Of a stretch of 17,390 nt of DNA, positions 6,639-13,990 are shown piece by piece. The notes under the pieces were generated by a model. That model was given only the letters and a program-made list of their open reading frames with translations, was not told the DNA's origin and made no database searches. The stretch lies in the NCBI GenBank assembly GCA_016929815.1, contig JAFGIC010000090.1:1-17390 (forward strand), given 5' to 3'. Made by a program: the position numbers and the translations under genes. Numbering within the stretch: the first letter of the stretch is position 1; every line of letters begins with the position of its first letter. Origin of the DNA: Deltaproteobacteria bacterium. GTDB taxonomy: Bacteria; Desulfobacterota; DSM-4660; Desulfatiglandales; HGW-15.

Positions 6639-9041
6639 CTAAACACCGATGCCGAGGAAGATTCCAGACTGATATACGATGAAGGAAATGATAAAGGCCG
6701 TGACAAGGTTAAAACACGCGGAGAAGCCCGCCCAAAACCAGGATGCCTCCTTTGCTATTGTGACAAGGGTCACAAAGCAGGGTACATACAACATTATAAA
6801 CAGGACAAGGGTGAATGCGACCAGGGGATTCCATGCAGGGTCCCGCTGGAGCCTCGTCGCGAGAGAAGAATCCTCTTCAAGCCCCTCATCACCAAGGGAG
6901 TATGCGGTGCCAAGGGTCGAGAGTATTACCTCCTTGGCCGCAACGCCTCCTATAAGGGCAATGTTGGTACGGTAGTCAAAGCCGATCTTAAGGGTAATGC
7001 CTTCCAGAAACCTCCCTAACCTTCCGGCCGCCGTGGACTTGAGCATTTCTGCTTTCTTTCCCCTTTCAAGGGCAACGAGATTGTTTTTATAATCCGAATA
7101 TTTTAATGCAAAGGCGTCATGGATGTCGTCCTTTGCTGAAGCAAGGCCTTTCCCGTCCTGCATTTCTATTACTGCCCTTGCAATAGACGCCAGATGACCT
7201 TCATCCGGACCCTGAAAGGCCTCTTCACCAGATCTGTGTGATCCACTGTATAATGCAACCATGTCATCCAAGGTCTGAAGATCTTCCCGACTTTTGATAA
7301 GCCCTGTTGACTCAGGCGAGGAGAGGAGGCCCGCTATCAGGGCCTTCTCCCTTTTCTCGTAATCCGCGGCCTGTTCATCATCCAGGCCCGGAAAGGTCAT
7401 GGCCGCCCACAGGATAATCGATACCCCCAGAATAACCGTGCCCGCCTTTTTAATATACTGCCAGGTACGTTCCCATGTGTGTATGACAATCCCCTTAATG
7501 GTCGGCGCGCGGTAGGGCGGCAGTTCCATCACAAACGGTGTCTTTGGGCCGCGGAGCACGGTTGACCTGAGAATTTTCGCTGCGAAGAGTGCAAAAAACC
7601 ATGTCATAAGGGTAAAGATAAACATCATTCTTGCCTGGTCCTTCGCGAAAAAAGCCACTATCAGAATGGCGAATACAGGCAACTTGGCCCCGCAATTCAT
7701 AAAGGGTGCTACAAGCATGGTGGCAATCCTTTCCTTGGGGTCCCTGAGCGTCCTTGTAGCAAGCACGCCGGGCACAGCGCAGCCCCCGGAGAGGCCCCCG
7801 CTTACGATCAATGCCATAACCGAGTTCCCGTGAAGGCCGAACCATCGAAGGACCCTGTCCATCATATAGGCTATCCTTGCCATGTAGCCAGAATCCTCCA
7901 TTACGGCTATGGCAAGAAACATGAACATGATTAGGGGCACAAAACTGAGTATTCCTCCAACCCCGTCTATTATACCGGATATGATAAGTGACTGAAGGTT
8001 TCCCTCAGGGAGCAGGTTGGATGCAAGATCCTTGAGGAACTTGAATCCTGATTCGAGCCATCCGACAGGGGTCTCGCTTAGATTAAATGTAAATGCATAT
8101 GTAGCATAGAGTATGGTCAGCATGATAATGGGGCCAAGAATACGGTTGGTCAGGATTGCATCCGCCCTGTCGGACATATCGATCCTGGATTCTATCTTTC
8201 TCTTGACCGTCTTTTTTATAATGCCCGCTATATACCCGTAACGATGTTCTGCTATGATGCCTTCCGGGTCGTCTTCAAGTGTGTTGCGGATATGCCTGAT
8301 AGTATGATCGCATATGGCATCGATCTGTTCTCTAAGGCCGGCTTCCTCATACAGGAGTTTTTTTACCTCCGGATCGCCCTCCATGCACTTGAGGGCCAGC
8401 CACGCAGAGGGATACTTCTGTTCATGGCGGCACTCCTTTAAAATGAGTTCCTCTATCTTCTGTATGCCCAGGTCTATGTCCATACCATAGGAAATAAGCT
8501 CCGGCTGCCATGATTTTTCCTGTCCTGCAACCTCAATGACCCTGTCAATCAGTTCGGTAATCCCCTCCGATGCCCTGGCCACCATTGGGACAACAGGGAC
8601 CCCGAGGAGTGAGGACAATCCTGCATAATCAATCGTAATGCCCCTTTTTTCAGACATGTCGATCATATTCAGCGCAATTATCATGGGGACCCCCAGTTCC
8701 TTGAACTGCAGGGCAAGGTAGAGGTTCCTGTCAAGGTTGGAGGCGTCAACAATATCCACAACAAGGTCAGGCCTTTCATCGACCAGAAAATTTCTGGCTA
8801 CTATCTCTTCAAGGGAAAAGGCTGTAAGGGAATAGGTGCCCGGCAGATCAACAACCGTAATCTCATATCCTGCATGGTTTATTTTGCCGGTCTTTTTTTC
8901 CACGGTCACACCGGGATAGTTTGCAATATGCTGCCTGGCGCCGGTAATGGCGTTAAAAAGGGTCGTTTTCCCTGAGTTGGGGTTCCCCGACAGGGCTATT
9001 GTAATATTTTTTCTGATACGATTAACTGTTTTTTCAGACAT
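6639..9041 (-). CDS. feoB: Ferrous iron transport protein B (GTPase permease)
   Basis: 800 residues, inner-membrane Fe(II) transporter. The N-terminal G domain has G1 GNPNSGKT (19-26), the G2 Thr near 46, G3 DLPG (65-68), G4 NMID (125-128) and a G5-like ARASEG. A helical GDI-like domain follows to about 290. Membrane helices begin near 302, with the two conserved Gate-type segments GGCAVPGVLATRTL (419-432) and APFMNCGAKLP (445-455). A polar loop of about 120 residues (552-670) separates two C-terminal helices, longer than in E. coli FeoB; similar loops occur in related anaerobes as I remember. The ATG overlaps the feoA stop by eight bases (ATGTCTGA), which indicates translational coupling. 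No feoC is present. Confidence 0.97.
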   Translation of the reverse strand: MSEKTVNRIRKNITIALSGNPNSGKTTLFNAITGARQHIANYPGVTVEKKTGKINHAGYEITVVDLPGTYSLTAFSLEEIVARNFLVDERPDLVVDIVDASNLDRNLYLALQFKELGVPMIIALNMIDMSEKRGITIDYAGLSSLLGVPVVPMVARASEGITELIDRVIEVAGQEKSWQPELISYGMDIDLGIQKIEELILKECRHEQKYPSAWLALKCMEGDPEVKKLLYEEAGLREQIDAICDHTIRHIRNTLEDDPEGIIAEHRYGYIAGIIKKTVKRKIESRIDMSDRADAILTNRILGPIIMLTILYATYAFTFNLSETPVGWLESGFKFLKDLASNLLPEGNLQSLIISGIIDGVGGILSFVPLIMFMFLAIAVMEDSGYMARIAYMMDRVLRWFGLHGNSVMALIVSGGLSGGCAVPGVLATRTLRDPKERIATMLVAPFMNCGAKLPVFAILIVAFFAKDQARMMFIFTLMTWFFALFAAKILRSTVLRGPKTPFVMELPPYRAPTIKGIVIHTWERTWQYIKKAGTVILGVSIILWAAMTFPGLDDEQAADYEKREKALIAGLLSSPESTGLIKSREDLQTLDDMVALYSGSHRSGEEAFQGPDEGHLASIARAVIEMQDGKGLASAKDDIHDAFALKYSDYKNNLVALERGKKAEMLKSTAAGRLGRFLEGITLKIGFDYRTNIALIGGVAAKEVILSTLGTAYSLGDEGLEEDSSLATRLQRDPAWNPLVAFTLVLFIMLYVPCFVTLVTIAKEASWFWAGFSACFNLVTAFIISFIVYQSGIFLGIGV

Positions 9042-9273
9042 CTATCTCAACCAGAATATAGTCGGCTTCATTATTTCTTAAGGTCAGGGTGAAATCCTTT
9101 ATCTTTATAGCAACAGGGTCCTTTAGGGGCGCCCGCCCCAAAATAGTGATCTCGGCGCCGGGGATAATCCCCATCTCCCTGATCCTGCGGGCCATGTCCC
9201 CTGCTGATTTTATCTTTTTAATAATCCCGGCCTGGTTATCCGCCATGCCTCTCAATGTAATGATCTTCTTCAT
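9034..9273 (-). CDS. feoA: Ferrous iron transport protein A (SH3-like)
   Basis: 79-residue cytoplasmic SH3-fold protein that supports FeoB. The hallmark pattern is visible: ARRIREMGIIPGAEITILGRAPLKDPVAIKI in two halves, followed by the final LRNNEADYILVEI strand. The ATG at 9273 shares one base with the TGA of the DUF39 gene (TGATG), and GGGGGAGG lies six bases upstream within that gene, so all three genes appear translationally linked. Its own stop overlaps the feoB start. Length is typical for the family. Confidence 0.95.
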   Translation of the reverse strand: MKKIITLRGMADNQAGIIKKIKSAGDMARRIREMGIIPGAEITILGRAPLKDPVAIKIKDFTLTLRNNEADYILVEIDV

Positions 9274-10466
9274 CAGATGCCTCCCCCCTTATGCCTTTTA
9301 ACAGTAGGGAGCATGACCTGGGGCTCGGTCAACAGGAATTCGCCCTTCTCAATCCAGCCCTTCAGGATATTTGCTATCTCAAGGGCCCGCACATGGGATG
9401 AAATGGGCACAGTGGGGATATCCTTGCCGTTAAACCTTATTGAGCCGCTTTTAAGTTCCGCGTAACTCACGTAACCAAGGCTTTTTGATTCTCCCTTCGG
9501 ATAATCATTACCATAGTCAACGATCTTCGCCAACAGCTCCTCATCCGACACCCCGGTATAGCCGGCGATCTCCTCATTGAGGATAGGTATCGGCACCCCC
9601 ACGCCTACCGCCAGGGAGCATCCGTCGCCGAGCATGCTTACACCTACAACCCATTTCGGGGACATCTCCTTCATGTTTCCCGTAACCATGAGCGTGCCGG
9701 CGGAGCTGACCGGTACCCCGTTTTTACCCCTTTCAGCAAAGGGATTATGCTGTGTGCCGGGGCCTATGACATAACCCTGCGCGCCTCCCAGAAAGATCCT
9801 GGTCCCCATGCCGATAGTAAGGTAATAGGGGTCGTTCAACAGTGGGCTTAATAACCCGGAGGTCGAGTAATTGGCGTTTCCGGCCTTTGGCTTCAGTACG
9901 CCCATATAGGTATAGATGGTCCTGGAGGTTAGGTTAATTGCGCAATTGTAATTCTGGTAGGCATTCCTGGGGTTCAGGAGCGCCGCGTAGGGCATATCGG
10001 AAAGTCCGATCTTCTTTTCAACCTCCCTGTTGGGGTAGCAGTCGGTTCCGTATCCCGTGACCCTCAGGGTCACCTTTTTCCCTGCGATAAGATCCTGTAT
10101 CACATGGCCTCCCCCGTATTTGAACTGTCCCGGATGAACGCCGTTGAGGGGATCGTCTTCAGCGGTTGCTGTTGCACCTAAGTAGATGTCCACGGCAGCA
10201 AGTGCGGCGTAGGCCGGCACATTATTAAGCCAGGCCCTGGATGCCTTTATTGTAGGCTTTGTATGTCCGAAATTAATCAGCGCCCCTGAAGAGCACATGG
10301 GAGAGAAGGTGCCGGTTGTTACAACATCAATCTCCTTTGCCGCCTTTGCGGCGCCCTTTCTTTTCACAATGGCAGTCATTTCATCCGCTGTAATGACCAC
10401 GGCCTTTCCTTTTTTTATCCTCTCATTTATCTCCTTAATCGTCTTTGATATATTCTTTTTAGGCAC
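9273..10466 (-). CDS. DUF39 homocysteine-biosynthesis protein (COG1900, MA1821-like)
   Basis: 397 residues covering essentially only the DUF39 domain. In methanogens the family member MA1821, with a NIL/ferredoxin partner, is needed to make homocysteine from aspartate semialdehyde and sulfide, and homologues are common in anaerobes. Two Cys in conserved-looking settings are candidate sulfur carriers: C58 (SPMCSSGALINFGH) and C143 (GYGTDCYPNRE). The C-terminal CBS or ferredoxin module found in some homologues is absent, and no partner ferredoxin gene is in the window. Start is GTG with a strong GGAGGTGG eight bases upstream. It is the first gene of the unit with feoA and feoB and has a predicted promoter. 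Family assignment is firm; the biochemical role is inferred. Confidence 0.88.
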   Translation of the reverse strand: MPKKNISKTIKEINERIKKGKAVVITADEMTAIVKRKGAAKAAKEIDVVTTGTFSPMCSSGALINFGHTKPTIKASRAWLNNVPAYAALAAVDIYLGATATAEDDPLNGVHPGQFKYGGGHVIQDLIAGKKVTLRVTGYGTDCYPNREVEKKIGLSDMPYAALLNPRNAYQNYNCAINLTSRTIYTYMGVLKPKAGNANYSTSGLLSPLLNDPYYLTIGMGTRIFLGGAQGYVIGPGTQHNPFAERGKNGVPVSSAGTLMVTGNMKEMSPKWVVGVSMLGDGCSLAVGVGVPIPILNEEIAGYTGVSDEELLAKIVDYGNDYPKGESKSLGYVSYAELKSGSIRFNGKDIPTVPISSHVRALEIANILKGWIEKGEFLLTEPQVMLPTVKRHKGGGI

Positions 10467-10495
10467 CTTAATCCACCTCCGTTGATAGATGGATA

Positions 10496-10524
10496 ATATT
10501 AAATGGTATATAAGGATATGACAA
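10496..10524 (-). promoter_or_regulatory. Sigma-70-like promoter of DUF39-feoA-feoB
   Basis: On the minus strand TTGTCA (10519-10524), 17-base spacer, TAATAT (10496-10501). The start would be near 10489, about 22 bases before the GTG. I saw no convincing Fur-type palindrome over it, although iron control would be expected for feo genes. Confidence 0.45.
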
Positions 10525-10547
10525 GAAAAAGTTTAATCTCTAGCTTC

Positions 10548-10574
10548 TTGACTTTTAAAATATGTTTCTATAAG
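10548..10574 (+). promoter_or_regulatory. Possible promoter of kdsA
   Basis: TTGACT (10548-10553) and TATAAG (10569-10574) with a short 15-base spacer. It is divergent from, and only about 24 bases from, the promoter of the DUF39 unit. The short spacer lowers confidence. Confidence 0.4.
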
Positions 10575-10627
10575 CATAGAGACGAAACAGCGATCATTTT
10601 TTTAGATTTTATACATTCGAGGTTAAT

Positions 10628-11455
10628 ATGGGTTATCCGGTTCAGCTGGGAGATTTGACCGTTAACAAAAATGGTCCGTTCTTTATCATCGCAGGGCCGT
10701 GCGTTATAGAGAGCGAAGCGATCACACTGAGGGTTGCCGAATTTTTGAAAGAAACAAGCGAGGCCCTGGATATCCCTGTCATATTCAAGACATCCTATGA
10801 CAAGGCGAACCGGACCTCCATAGAATCCTTTCGCGGGCCGGGCATTGAAAGCGGGCTAAAGACAATTCGAAGAGTCAAGGAGGAATATGGGCTTACTGTT
10901 CTATCGGATGTCCACAGCGTTGAAGATGTGCGAAGGGCCTCGGAGATCCTTGATATAATACAGATTCCGGCATTTCTCTGCCGCCAGACGGACCTGCTGC
11001 TGGCCGCAGCCAAAACAGGACGCGCCGTAAACATAAAAAAGGGGCAGTTTATCTCTCCCGGTGAGATGGAGCAGGCGGCACACAAGGTTACATCAGCCGG
11101 CAATAATAATCTCATACTGACCGAGAGAGGGTCGTTTTTCGGCTATAACAACCTTGTAGTTGATTTCCGTTCCATCCCGATAATGAAGGGTTTTGGCTTC
11201 CCTGTTGTCTTTGACGCTACGCACAGCGTTCAACTGCCGGGAGGCAGCGGAACCTGTTCAGGCGGGCAGAGGGAATTCGTGGAAAATCTGGCAAGGGCCG
11301 CGGTTGCCGCGGGCGCTGACGGCATCTTTATGGAGGTGCATCCGGACCCGGATTCCGCCCTATGTGACGGTCCTAATTCCCTGCCCCTTGCCCAGGTCAG
11401 AGCCATTGTAGGTCTTCTTAAAGAGATCCACGCTCTGGTGACCCAGCGTATTTGA
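10628..11455 (+). CDS. kdsA: 3-deoxy-8-phosphooctulonate synthase, metal-dependent class
   Basis: 275 residues. Condenses phosphoenolpyruvate with arabinose-5-phosphate to Kdo-8-phosphate, the first step of Kdo synthesis for LPS. Signature segments: IAGPCVIES, KTSYDKANRTS, IPAFLCRQTDLL, TERGSFFGYNNLVVDF and VFDATHSVQLPGG. C25 in GPCVIES, H199, E236 and D247 match the four metal ligands of the Aquifex enzyme (Cys, His, Glu, Asp), while the metal-free E. coli type has Asn instead of Cys, so this is the metalloenzyme class. ATG follows GAGG at five bases. It opens the LPS operon; the arabinose-5-phosphate isomerase gene often found nearby is not in the window. Confidence 0.97.
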   Translation: MGYPVQLGDLTVNKNGPFFIIAGPCVIESEAITLRVAEFLKETSEALDIPVIFKTSYDKANRTSIESFRGPGIESGLKTIRRVKEEYGLTVLSDVHSVEDVRRASEILDIIQIPAFLCRQTDLLLAAAKTGRAVNIKKGQFISPGEMEQAAHKVTSAGNNNLILTERGSFFGYNNLVVDFRSIPIMKGFGFPVVFDATHSVQLPGGSGTCSGGQREFVENLARAAVAAGADGIFMEVHPDPDSALCDGPNSLPLAQVRAIVGLLKEIHALVTQRI

Positions 11456-11532
11456 TTCAGGTATGTAAAAACGGAAAATGGATACCCTAACCGGTGATCA
11501 GGCTCAAGGGGTATATTCACGGGGTTTTGTGC

Positions 11533-12042
11533 ATGCTGGATAAAAAGCTGAAGAGAATCAAGATACTTATCCTTGATGTGGACGGGGTCATGACTGATGG
11601 ACGCATCTACATGAACGATCATGGCGAGGAGACAAAGGCCTTTAATGTTAAAGACGGTTACGGCATAAGGTCGCTGCTTTACGCGGGTATAGATGTTGCG
11701 ATTATAACGGGGCGAGAGTCCGGCGTGGTTGGCCAAAGGGCAAAAGACCTCGGCATAAAGTACGTTTATCAGGGCGTTTCGGATAAAAGGTCCGCGGGGA
11801 TTGGCCTGCTGCAAGAAAAGGGGCTGGCTGGAGATCAGGCATGCTATATCGGTGATGATCTGCCGGATGTGCCTCTTTTAAGATATGTAGGGCTGCCGGT
11901 TGCGGTTGCAGATGCCGTGGAAGAGGTTCGTGAGGCCGCCTTGTATGTAACCGGCAAAAACGGCGGGGATGGGGCGGTCAGGGAGATATGTGAACTGATA
12001 TTGAAGTCGCAGGGCGCCTGGCCGTCAAAAGATGCGATCTGA
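11533..12042 (+). CDS. kdsC: 3-deoxy-manno-octulosonate-8-phosphatase (HAD family)
   Basis: 169 residues from ATG 11533; removes the phosphate from Kdo-8-phosphate. HAD motifs: I, DVDGVMTDG with D15 and D17; II, ITGRES with T59; the Lys in SDKRSAG; III, YIGDDLPD with D108/D109. No cap domain, as expected for the tetrameric KdsC type. An upstream in-frame GTG at 11494 would add 13 residues, but it has no ribosome-binding site and family members begin close to LDKKLKRIK, so I prefer the ATG. It lies 77 bases after kdsA, with no kdsD between them. The next gene has its own promoter in the 51-base gap that follows. Confidence 0.94.
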   Translation: MLDKKLKRIKILILDVDGVMTDGRIYMNDHGEETKAFNVKDGYGIRSLLYAGIDVAIITGRESGVVGQRAKDLGIKYVYQGVSDKRSAGIGLLQEKGLAGDQACYIGDDLPDVPLLRYVGLPVAVADAVEEVREAALYVTGKNGGDGAVREICELILKSQGAWPSKDAI

Positions 12043-12055
12043 ATAAAGGAAAAAC

Positions 12056-12085
12056 TTTACATGATAGCGTCATCTCTGGTATAAT
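12056..12085 (+). promoter_or_regulatory. Strong extended -10 promoter directly before lptC
   Basis: TTTACA (12056-12061), 18-base spacer, then TGG-TATAAT with a perfect hexamer at 12080-12085 and the extended TGn element. Start would fall at about 12092-12094, essentially on the A of the lptC ATG (12094). No Shine-Dalgarno is present. Confidence 0.65.
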
Positions 12086-12093
12086 TATTGCAA

Positions 12094-12666
12094 ATGGCTA
12101 AAACCCCGTTAAAATATCTGTCTATTGCCGGCATACTGATTTTGCTCTGCATAATAGGCTATTATCTTATAAAGGCAGGATATAAAGGTATTAATCCGGT
12201 TTTAAGCGAATTGATCCCTGAGGCAGTCACGGTTAAGAATTTCCAATATACCCAGGATGATCCTGACGAAGGCGCCGGATTTGTCCTTGACGCGGACGAA
12301 GGCACATGGTCCCAGGATAGGCAAAGGGTTTCTTTAAAGAGGTTCCGCCTGAAACTTGAGCCGGTGGACAGCCCTGCAATGGAAATAAAGGGGAACAAGG
12401 CCGACTGGGACACCATCTCGAATGTAATTAACCTGAGCGGTGATCTCAGGGGAGAAGGCGGCAGATACAGGATATTTACCGAATATCTTTCTTATGAACA
12501 AAAAAACGGCGTTCTAAAAACCGATGAACCGGTAAGGATTACCGGTCCTTTTTTTTCAATGTCCGGCAAAGGACTTATCTTTTATACGGAAAAAGAGACA
12601 TTTGAAATTGTATCCGATATCACCGGATTGATTGAGTTAACAGAGAAAGGCCTTCGGACTAAATGA
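12094..12666 (+). CDS. lptC: LPS export system protein LptC
   Basis: 190 residues from ATG 12094 (a TTG two codons earlier is also in frame). One N-terminal membrane helix (about residues 8-26, rich in Ile/Leu) anchors a periplasmic beta-jellyroll domain of the LptC family (YrbK/DUF1239) that receives LPS from LptB2FG and passes it to LptA. Periplasmic pattern seen: NFQYTQDD, LDADEGTWSQD, GNKADWDTISNVINLSGDL. Its TGA overlaps the lptA ATG in ATGA, so the two are translationally coupled. No ribosome-binding site precedes it, and the promoter above places the transcript start at the ATG. Sequence conservation is low in this family; identity rests strongly on context. Confidence 0.9.
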   Translation: MAKTPLKYLSIAGILILLCIIGYYLIKAGYKGINPVLSELIPEAVTVKNFQYTQDDPDEGAGFVLDADEGTWSQDRQRVSLKRFRLKLEPVDSPAMEIKGNKADWDTISNVINLSGDLRGEGGRYRIFTEYLSYEQKNGVLKTDEPVRITGPFFSMSGKGLIFYTEKETFEIVSDITGLIELTEKGLRTK

Positions 12667-13217
12667 AGATTAAAGACATTTTTTTTATTATACTTTCAAT
12701 AACCGTCTTTTTGACATCCCCATTCCCTGCAAAGGCAGACACCCCCCCGGAGACTGCAGAGGACAGCGGCACCACGGGACATATAATAGTCCGTCAAACG
12801 GATAATGTATTGCTGGACAACAGGGAGGGGACTGCTGTCTTATCAGGAAATGTCGAAATCACCTTCATGTCCGGCGATCTAAACACAAGATGGGACAACA
12901 TAACCCTGAACTGTGAGAACCTGATAATATATTACCAGACAGACGAGGACGTTGAGGAGACAAGGGACATCAGCGGCAGCATAAACAGGATGGTGGCCAC
13001 AGGAGATGTAAAGATCAGCCAGCCGGACGGTAGCCTGTTTACCGCGGAAAAAGCGGAATATTTTCATGCCGACCAGAAGATTGATTTGACAGGGAAACCT
13101 GTTTTCAAGCGCGGCAAAAGCCATATTGAGGGATCTATATTGACTATTGAACTGACGAAGGACAGGGTTTCCGGTGAGGATATAAAGGCCGACCTGATCC
13201 TGGATGAGAACAGGTAA
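12663..13217 (+). CDS. lptA: Periplasmic LPS-bridge protein LptA (OstA-like)
   Basis: 184 residues. A signal peptide is clear: Lys-rich start, hydrophobic FFIILSITVFL, and an AKA cleavage site (A23-K24-A25) before D26. The mature protein is one OstA/LptA domain (GTAVLSGNVEITF ... ATGDVKISQPDG ... AEYFHADQKIDLTGKP), which polymerises into the periplasmic bridge carrying LPS to LptDE. It begins in a four-base overlap with lptC and ends five bases before lptB, so the three are one translational unit. LptF, LptG, LptD and LptE are not in the window. Confidence 0.94.
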   Translation: MKIKDIFFIILSITVFLTSPFPAKADTPPETAEDSGTTGHIIVRQTDNVLLDNREGTAVLSGNVEITFMSGDLNTRWDNITLNCENLIIYYQTDEDVEETRDISGSINRMVATGDVKISQPDGSLFTAEKAEYFHADQKIDLTGKPVFKRGKSHIEGSILTIELTKDRVSGEDIKADLILDENR

Positions 13218-13222
13218 CACAA

Positions 13223-13957
13223 TTGTCCGAGTGGAAAGACAGATTTGAGGTTAAACAGCTCGTAAAGACATACAAGGGCAACAGGGTCGTTGACAGGATA
13301 GACATGACCCTCGACAGGCATGAGATTGTCGGGCTCCTGGGGCCAAATGGAGCGGGCAAGACCACCACCTTCTATATGATGATAGGCCTTATAAGGCCTG
13401 ATAGGGGCAGTGTCTTTCTTGACGGGGAGGATATATCCGAAGACCCTATGTACATAAGGGCAAGGAAGGGTATAAATTACCTTCCCCAGGAGCCTTCCGT
13501 ATTCAGGAAGCTTACGGTAGAGGAAAATCTCCTGGTAATCCTTCAGGGGATGGATATACCATCCAATGAGATCAGGGAAAGACTGGCAGGGCTTTTGTCT
13601 GAGCTGAATATCGGTCACCTTGCAAAAAACAACGCGTCATCACTCTCAGGCGGTGAGAGGAGAAGGCTTGAGATAACAAGGGCCCTTGCTACGGAACCCA
13701 GATTCATGCTCCTGGATGAGCCATTTGCAGGGATTGATCCCATGATACTTAATGACATAAAACAGATCATAAGACGGCTGAAGGAACGCGGCATAGGTAT
13801 CATAATCTCGGATCACAATGTCAGGGAGACCCTGGATGTATGCGATACGGCATATATTATTAACAAGGGAAAGATCATAGAGTCCGGCACGCCGGATCAT
13901 ATAATAAACAGTGAGATAGCCCGCAGGTTTTATCTGGGGGAGGACTTTAATTTTTAA
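13223..13957 (+). CDS. lptB: LPS export ABC transporter ATPase LptB
   Basis: 244 residues; the cytoplasmic ATPase that powers LPS extraction by LptFG. Complete ABC motifs: Walker A GPNGAGKTT (40-48), Q-loop Q89 (YLPQE), signature LSGGE (141-145), Walker B FMLLDEP with D165/E166, switch H198 (SDHN). The sequence YLPQEPSVFRKLTVEEN is typical of LptB rather than of amino-acid ABC ATPases. The start is TTG: an in-frame TGA lies six codons upstream and the intervening codons are CAG, GAA-like and other non-starts, so no ATG can serve. An AGGT about eight bases upstream overlaps the lptA stop. Downstream rpoN follows after 33 bases. Confidence 0.97.
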   Translation: MSEWKDRFEVKQLVKTYKGNRVVDRIDMTLDRHEIVGLLGPNGAGKTTTFYMMIGLIRPDRGSVFLDGEDISEDPMYIRARKGINYLPQEPSVFRKLTVEENLLVILQGMDIPSNEIRERLAGLLSELNIGHLAKNNASSLSGGERRRLEITRALATEPRFMLLDEPFAGIDPMILNDIKQIIRRLKERGIGIIISDHNVRETLDVCDTAYIINKGKIIESGTPDHIINSEIARRFYLGEDFNF

Positions 13958-13990
13958 ATTTATAAACCGCACCCGGAAAAAGATAACTTA

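Noticed and set aside
10483..10505. Possible Fur box near the DUF39-feoAB promoter
   Set aside because: GATA/ATAAT-like steps occur but no palindrome matches the usual Fur pattern well enough; the region is simply AT-rich.
11494..11532. Upstream GTG start for kdsC
   Set aside because: No ribosome-binding site, and the added 13 residues do not resemble the family N-terminus.
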